DNA from: Jeotgalibaca porci
Lineage (GTDB): Bacteria > Bacillota > Bacilli > Lactobacillales > Aerococcaceae
Length of the DNA: 64,000 nucleotides
Assembly (NCBI RefSeq): GCF_011299095.1
Contig: NZ_CP049889.1
Location: 1,282,501 to 1,346,500, forward strand
Direction of reading: 5' to 3'
Shown here: positions 63,136-64,000 of the stretch, one piece after another
How positions within the stretch are numbered: the first letter of the stretch is position 1
Layout of the letters: each line of letters opens with the position of its first letter
The notes under the pieces: model-generated
What the model saw: only the letters and a program-made list of their open reading frames with translations
Database searches by the model: none
What the model was told of the DNA's origin: nothing
Program-made: the position numbers and the translations under genes

Positions 63136-63164
63136 TTGCAAATAAAAAAGATGCGTGGTATTAT
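63136..63164 (+). promoter_or_regulatory. rpmE2 promoter
   Basis: TTGCAA (63136-63141), 17-bp spacer, TATTAT (63159-63164), giving a 5' leader of about 70 nt that contains a CTGATAT..ATATCTCAG imperfect hairpin near 63198-63218. Confidence 0.7.
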
Positions 63165-63240
63165 CTTAATGTTATAGACGCAAGTCAAAAAATATCTCTG
63201 ATATAGGAAATATCTCAGGGCGCAAAGGAGAGAAATAACG

Positions 63241-63504
63241 ATGAAACAAGAAATCCATCCAAAATACCAACAAGTAGTTTTCATGGACACTTCAACAGGG
63301 TTCAAATTCATGTCTGGTTCAACTAAAGGATCTAACGAAACTGTTGAATGGGAAGACGGAAACACATACCCATTAATCCGTATGGAAGTTACTTCAGATT
63401 CTCATCCGTTCTACACTGGTCGTCAAAAGTTTGCACAAGCAGAAGGACGCGTGGGCCGTTTCAACAAGAAATACGGTTTCAAAACAGAAACAGAAGAAGC
63501 ATAA
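63241..63504 (+). CDS. rpmE2: 50S ribosomal protein L31 type B
   Basis: 87 aa. Type B (zinc-independent) L31: [16 protein letters not shown] at the start, [16 protein letters not shown], and the [21 protein letters not shown] signature. The CxxC zinc pair of type A is absent, fitting a form used when zinc is scarce or the only form in many Lactobacillales. AAAGGAGAG precedes the ATG. Confidence 0.96.
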   Translation: MKQEIHPKYQQVVFMDTSTGFKFMSGSTKGSNETVEWEDGNTYPLIRMEVTSDSHPFYTGRQKFAQAEGRVGRFNKKYGFKTETEEA

Positions 63505-63514
63505 TTTTCAAACG

Positions 63515-63545
63515 AAAAACCAGTCCTTGCGGGCTGGTTTTTTTA
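63515..63545 (+). terminator. Terminator of rpmE2
   Basis: AAAACCAGTCC pairs with GGGCTGGTTTT, 4-nt loop, with a T-run; also placed to serve the convergent gene at 63558. Confidence 0.9.
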
Positions 63546-63557
63546 TTAAATAAAATT

Positions 63558-64000
63558 CTAAAAGTCCGCCGCCAGCTCCGTTTCAATCCATTCTTGTTTC
63601 TCGGGGAATAAATCAAATACAGCCTGGGCATTATCCGGCAATACTAATCTAAAATACAAAATTTGCGTCTCCAAGGCACGAAAGGCTACTTCCCGCATTT
63701 CTGCCATTTGAGCAAAATGATTGATCCAAGCGAAATACCACTCTTTATCCGCGGTACCTTCCAAATGCTCAAATAATTCCTCTAAATCGGCATGGTCGGT
63801 TACTAACAAAAAAGCATGCTCGGCTTCGGTTCGAGATAAATATCCCTCCAAAGGCAAATAAATCTTCCCATAACGCAAAAGTTGTAAAAATGAATCAAAG
63901 TCCGACGCCACTTCCTGCCAATTATCTGTTTCAGTGTCCAAGTAACGAATCGCAGGCTCCGTTCCAGAAATTGAGTAATCAAAAGCAAAATAACAAGCTT
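63558..64000 (-). CDS. SMI1/KNR4 (SUKH)-type protein, C-terminal part only
   Basis: The frame is open to the window edge, so the N-terminus is missing; about 147 residues remain. The segment FAFDYSISGTEPAIRYLD, followed by NWQEVASDFDSFLQLL, is the typical end of the SMI1/KNR4 (SUKH-1) domain. The rest is a helical tail rich in Glu and aromatic residues (LEELFEHLEG, EWIETELAADF). SUKH proteins are often immunity proteins for polymorphic toxins; the gene upstream of it, beyond the window, would tell. The internal TTG at 63941 is not the real start. Confidence 0.7.
   Translation of the reverse strand, partial: ACYFAFDYSISGTEPAIRYLDTETDNWQEVASDFDSFLQLLRYGKIYLPLEGYLSRTEAEHAFLLVTDHADLEELFEHLEGTADKEWYFAWINHFAQMAEMREVAFRALETQILYFRLVLPDNAQAVFDLFPEKQEWIETELAADF

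Overview
The window reads as chromosome from a low-to-moderate GC Gram-positive bacterium of the order Lactobacillales. The evidence is ctsR followed directly by clpC without mcsA/mcsB, the dnaX-ebfC-recR-yaaL-tmk-darA-holB-ricT-yabA-yazA-rsmI replication/repair cluster, rpoE (delta)-pyrG-fba-murA-rho-rpmE2 synteny, T-box and THF riboswitches, and NrdR, CtsR and CcpA-type sites. The gene set resembles Carnobacteriaceae or related families. That placement is inference; no 16S gene is present.

Layout. 1-3000: 3' part of a 23S rRNA gene, 5S, six tRNAs (Val, Lys, Thr, Gly, Arg, Pro) and a second 5S. 3-9 kb: nagB (minus), ctsR-clpC, a three-unit 51-bp tandem repeat, a CDF metal exporter and a small membrane-anchored protein. 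9-14.2 kb: two identical 1708-bp IS3/IS150-type elements, each inserted in the loop of a pre-existing terminator hairpin, bracketing a PucR-type regulator, tadA and the SRP RNA gene. 14.2-24 kb: the replication/repair/signalling cluster. 24-24.5 kb: an array of 42-bp hairpin-forming repeats beside an IS end relic. 24.5-30.4 kb: mscL, an FAD amino-acid oxidase, proBA, a cre-controlled SDR, and stress and membrane proteins. 30.6-33.9 kb: mgsA and the anaerobic ribonucleotide reductase nrdDG behind two NrdR boxes. 34-42.6 kb: accessory genes: an SDR, a streptothricin-acetyltransferase-like protein, an ABC-2 transporter with a lipoprotein, GNATs, an ASCH-HD fusion and small membrane proteins. 42.8-48.2 kb: a methionine ABC uptake operon (metN-metI-two metQ-M20 peptidase) behind two tandem T-boxes. 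48-64 kb: a serine hydrolase, an aminotransferase, pyrG with a reiterative-transcription type leader, a THF riboswitch and folT, an HD hydrolase, lipL-like, ywiB-like, rpoE, fba, aac(3)-like, murA, rho, a thioredoxin-like protein, degV, rpmE2, and the 3' end of a SUKH-type gene cut by the window edge.

The most unusual signals are non-coding. One is a repeated, strongly self-complementary element that starts right after the stop codon of two unrelated genes, in sense orientation (8879-9015 and 53051-53254). Another is the precise insertion of both IS copies into the apical loops of terminator stems. Three further families of intergenic repeats, all built on or near inverted repeats, are present. 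The protein-coding content is mostly conventional; the ASCH-HD fusion and the lipoprotein-coupled ABC-2 operon are the least familiar. All calls come from reading the sequence and translations; no database search was run.
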